From Bacillota bacterium (GTDB lineage: Bacteria > Bacillota > Clostridia > Acetivibrionales > DSM-2933): a stretch of DNA of 23,772 bases. The position numbers and the translations under genes are program-made. The stretch is taken from contig JAEYYB010000098.1 in the NCBI GenBank assembly GCA_023430975.1, positions 1 through 23,772 of the forward strand, read 5' to 3'. Every line of letters begins with the position of its first letter. Position 1 is the stretch's first letter. Below the pieces are notes generated by a model that was given only the letters and a program-made list of their open reading frames with translations, searched no databases and was not told where the DNA came from. Shown here piece by piece: positions 22,374 through 23,772 of the stretch.

Positions 22374-23516
22374 GTGTCTTTTTCATTTGTTGATACATTA
22401 GTTAAGATATGGAACGATTCAGGGTTCTCAGCCTTTACATGGCAGCAGGGCATTATGATATTAATTGCTTGTGTGCTGGTATATCTGGCAATTGCAAAAA
22501 AGTTTGAACCATTGCTCTTGCTACCAATAGCATTCGGTGTATTACTTGCCAATTTGCCCTTGGCCGGGCTTATGAGTCCTGAAATTGATGGACAACCAGG
22601 CGGTTTGTTATATTATTTGTACATGGGTGTTAAAAAGGGGATTTATCCTTCCCTTATATTCCTTGGTATTGGTGCAATGACAGACTTTGGTCCGTTACTT
22701 GCCAGACCATCCAGTCTGTTACTTGGAGCTGCAGCCCAGCTTGGTATTTATATTGCATTTATAATAGCCATATTACTGGGATTTTCTCCGCAGGAAGCTG
22801 CATCTATAGGTATTATAGGCGGAGCAGACGGACCTACAGCCATATTTCTCACCACAAGGCTCGCACCACATTTATTACCTGCAATTGCTATCGCAGCATA
22901 TTCGTATATGGCATTGATTCCTATGATCCAGCCTCCGCTTATGAGACTTCTTACCACTAAAAAGGAAAGAGAAGTCAAGATGGAGCAGTTGAGGGAAGTA
23001 TCAAAACTGGAAAAAATAATATTCCCGATTGCTGTAACCATTCTGGTTGTTATGTTGCTCCCGTCAGTTGCACCCCTTATCGGTATGCTTATGTTGGGAA
23101 ATCTATTCAGAGAGTCAGGAGTTGTTGAAAGGCTCTCAAACACTGTTCAGAATGCACTTATAAATATTGTAACTATTTTTCTTGGTACTACAGTAGGTGC
23201 TACTGCTGTTGCTGAGAATTTTTTAAAGCCATCTACGTTAAAAATAATTGCATTAGGGCTTCTGGCGTTTATGTTTAGCACAATAGGCGGATTACTTTTA
23301 GGTAAACTCATGTGTTTTGTAACGAAGGGAAAGATAAATCCTCTGATAGGGTCTGCAGGTGTATCTGCTGTACCTATGGCAGCAAGGGTATCGCAGGTTG
23401 AGGGACAAAAAGCAAACCCGTCAAACTTCCTTTTGATGCATGCAATGGGACCGAATGTTGCTGGAGTTATTGGGTCTGCTGTTGCAGCAGGTTTCCTACT
23501 GGCAGTGTTTGGTTAA
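22374..23516 (+). CDS. oadB: Sodium-pumping decarboxylase beta subunit
   Basis: A 380-residue integral membrane protein with about nine hydrophobic segments that decarboxylates carboxybiotin and exports Na+. The hallmark GGADGPTAIFLTTRLAP (149-165) contains Asp152, equivalent to the sodium-binding Asp of the Klebsiella protein. IGAMTDFGPLLARP (99-112) and the C-terminal GSAGVSAVPMAARVSQ plus NFLLMHAMGPNVAGVIGSA complete the family pattern. The start is GTG at 22374 behind a very strong AGGAGGGGG. It closes the operon. The same subunit family serves oxaloacetate, methylmalonyl-CoA and glutaconyl-CoA decarboxylases; the alpha chain decides in favour of oxaloacetate or a close analogue. Confidence 0.95.
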   Translation: MSFSFVDTLVKIWNDSGFSAFTWQQGIMILIACVLVYLAIAKKFEPLLLLPIAFGVLLANLPLAGLMSPEIDGQPGGLLYYLYMGVKKGIYPSLIFLGIGAMTDFGPLLARPSSLLLGAAAQLGIYIAFIIAILLGFSPQEAASIGIIGGADGPTAIFLTTRLAPHLLPAIAIAAYSYMALIPMIQPPLMRLLTTKKEREVKMEQLREVSKLEKIIFPIAVTILVVMLLPSVAPLIGMLMLGNLFRESGVVERLSNTVQNALINIVTIFLGTTVGATAVAENFLKPSTLKIIALGLLAFMFSTIGGLLLGKLMCFVTKGKINPLIGSAGVSAVPMAARVSQVEGQKANPSNFLLMHAMGPNVAGVIGSAVAAGFLLAVFG

Positions 23517-23573
23517 GCATTAAGATGGGATAAAATTATAATATATAGAGTAAACATATAAAGTAAATATAAT

Positions 23574-23616
23574 AAAGAAAATATATAAAGAAAATATATA
23601 CAGAAAATATATAAAG
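23574..23616 (+). repeat. Short tandem repeat, AAAGAAAATATAT
   Basis: Three 13-base units (23574-23586, 23587-23599, 23600-23612, the last starting ACAG) and a partial fourth precede the terminator. Probably slippage-generated. Confidence 0.75.
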
Positions 23617-23617
23617 A

Positions 23618-23646
23618 AGGTAACCTTGTATGGTTATCTTTTTTTA
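23618..23646 (+). terminator. Intrinsic terminator of the decarboxylase operon
   Basis: AGGTAACC (23618-23625) pairs with GGTTATCT (23632-23639, one wobble) and T continues to 23645. It lies about 100 bases after the beta subunit stop. Confidence 0.85.
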
Positions 23647-23709
23647 TATCTCATTAGTGTTGCAAAAAATTTTCAACAAAAAGTCAATGTAAATTCATTA
23701 CTGGTATAG

Positions 23710-23743
23710 CTTGCACCCATAAGAAAATAATGGGTAGTGCAAG
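23710..23743 (+). promoter_or_regulatory. Inverted repeat near the right edge, possible leader hairpin of the next gene
   Basis: CTTGCAC (23710-23716) pairs with GTGCAAG (23737-23743), and CCAT with ATGG inside, leaving a 3-base bulge. No T run follows. A second short pair, AGAGA with TCTCT, comes right after. It may be the start of a structured leader cut by the window end. Confidence 0.3.
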
Positions 23744-23772
23744 AGAAAAAGAGAGTGATCTCTTAAGGCTGA

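Noticed and set aside
23700..23772. T-box or SAM riboswitch at the right edge
   Set aside because: AGAGAG-like bases occur, but no specificity-loop or T-box sequence is visible and the window ends; not supportable.
1..23772. CRISPR array, tRNA, rRNA or complete insertion sequence
   Set aside because: No regularly spaced repeats, cloverleaf, rRNA-like stretch or transposase frame was found on either strand.

Overview
The window looks like chromosomal DNA of a low-GC, spore-forming, cellulolytic clostridium of the Acetivibrio/Ruminiclostridium/Pseudobacteroides kind. The evidence is AT-rich sequence with strong GGAGG-type ribosome binding sites, two dockerin-bearing secreted proteins (cellulosome components, with INM-x-D dockerin segments), a dipicolinate synthase gene, and the Bacillus/Clostridium gene order rpsO-pnp-M16 peptidase. 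This assignment comes from family knowledge and was not checked by alignment.

Layout. 1-1.7 kb: secreted GH5 glycoside hydrolase with a dockerin. 1.7-5.9 kb: rpsO, pnp and an M16 zinc peptidase, with structured leaders ahead of rpsO and pnp; the pnp leader can fold as a pseudoknot next to its ribosome binding site. 6.1-8.3 kb: a decayed patch holding a small glycine-rich membrane protein gene (minus strand) with an in-frame TGA, and a dockerin protein gene broken by a frameshift. 8.3-9.5 kb: spoVFA behind a sigma-K-like promoter, then only the first half of spoVFB. 9.5-13.4 kb: NAD salvage genes nrtR-pncA-pncB, then kptA. 13.5-14.7 kb: an endonuclease Q-like PHP protein. 14.9-18 kb: a small one-TM protein, an NCS1 cytosine/purine-type permease and a PlsC-type acyltransferase with a zinc ribbon. 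18.1-19.8 kb: a leader with a tiny peptide ORF and two tandem terminators, a 50-residue basic protein missing from ordinary ORF calls, and rsgA. 19.8-23.5 kb: a sodium-pumping decarboxylase operon (carboxyltransferase, gamma-like subunit, biotin carrier, beta subunit).

Two families of small dispersed repeats run through the intergenic spaces. One is a roughly 100-bp MITE-like element with imperfect terminal inverted repeats: full copies at 8091-8193 and 17956-18057 in opposite orientation, a 44-bp derivative at 15088-15131 and a half copy at 18160-18186. The other is a palindromic family opening with TAAGGCATGATTGAAA (4546, 12698, 19737, 21782); two of its copies share a conserved core that looks like a structured RNA or small mobile palindrome.

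How the genes may work together. KptA consumes NAD and releases nicotinamide; PncA and PncB return nicotinamide to the NAD pathway; NrtR-family regulators sense ADP-ribose-type compounds. The cluster therefore reads as an NAD-economy module. The Oad genes would couple decarboxylation of oxaloacetate (or a similar acid) to Na+ export. No CRISPR array, rRNA, tRNA or complete insertion sequence was seen. The best candidates for something undescribed are the TAAGGCATGATTGAAA family, the rsgA leader and the pnp pseudoknot leader.
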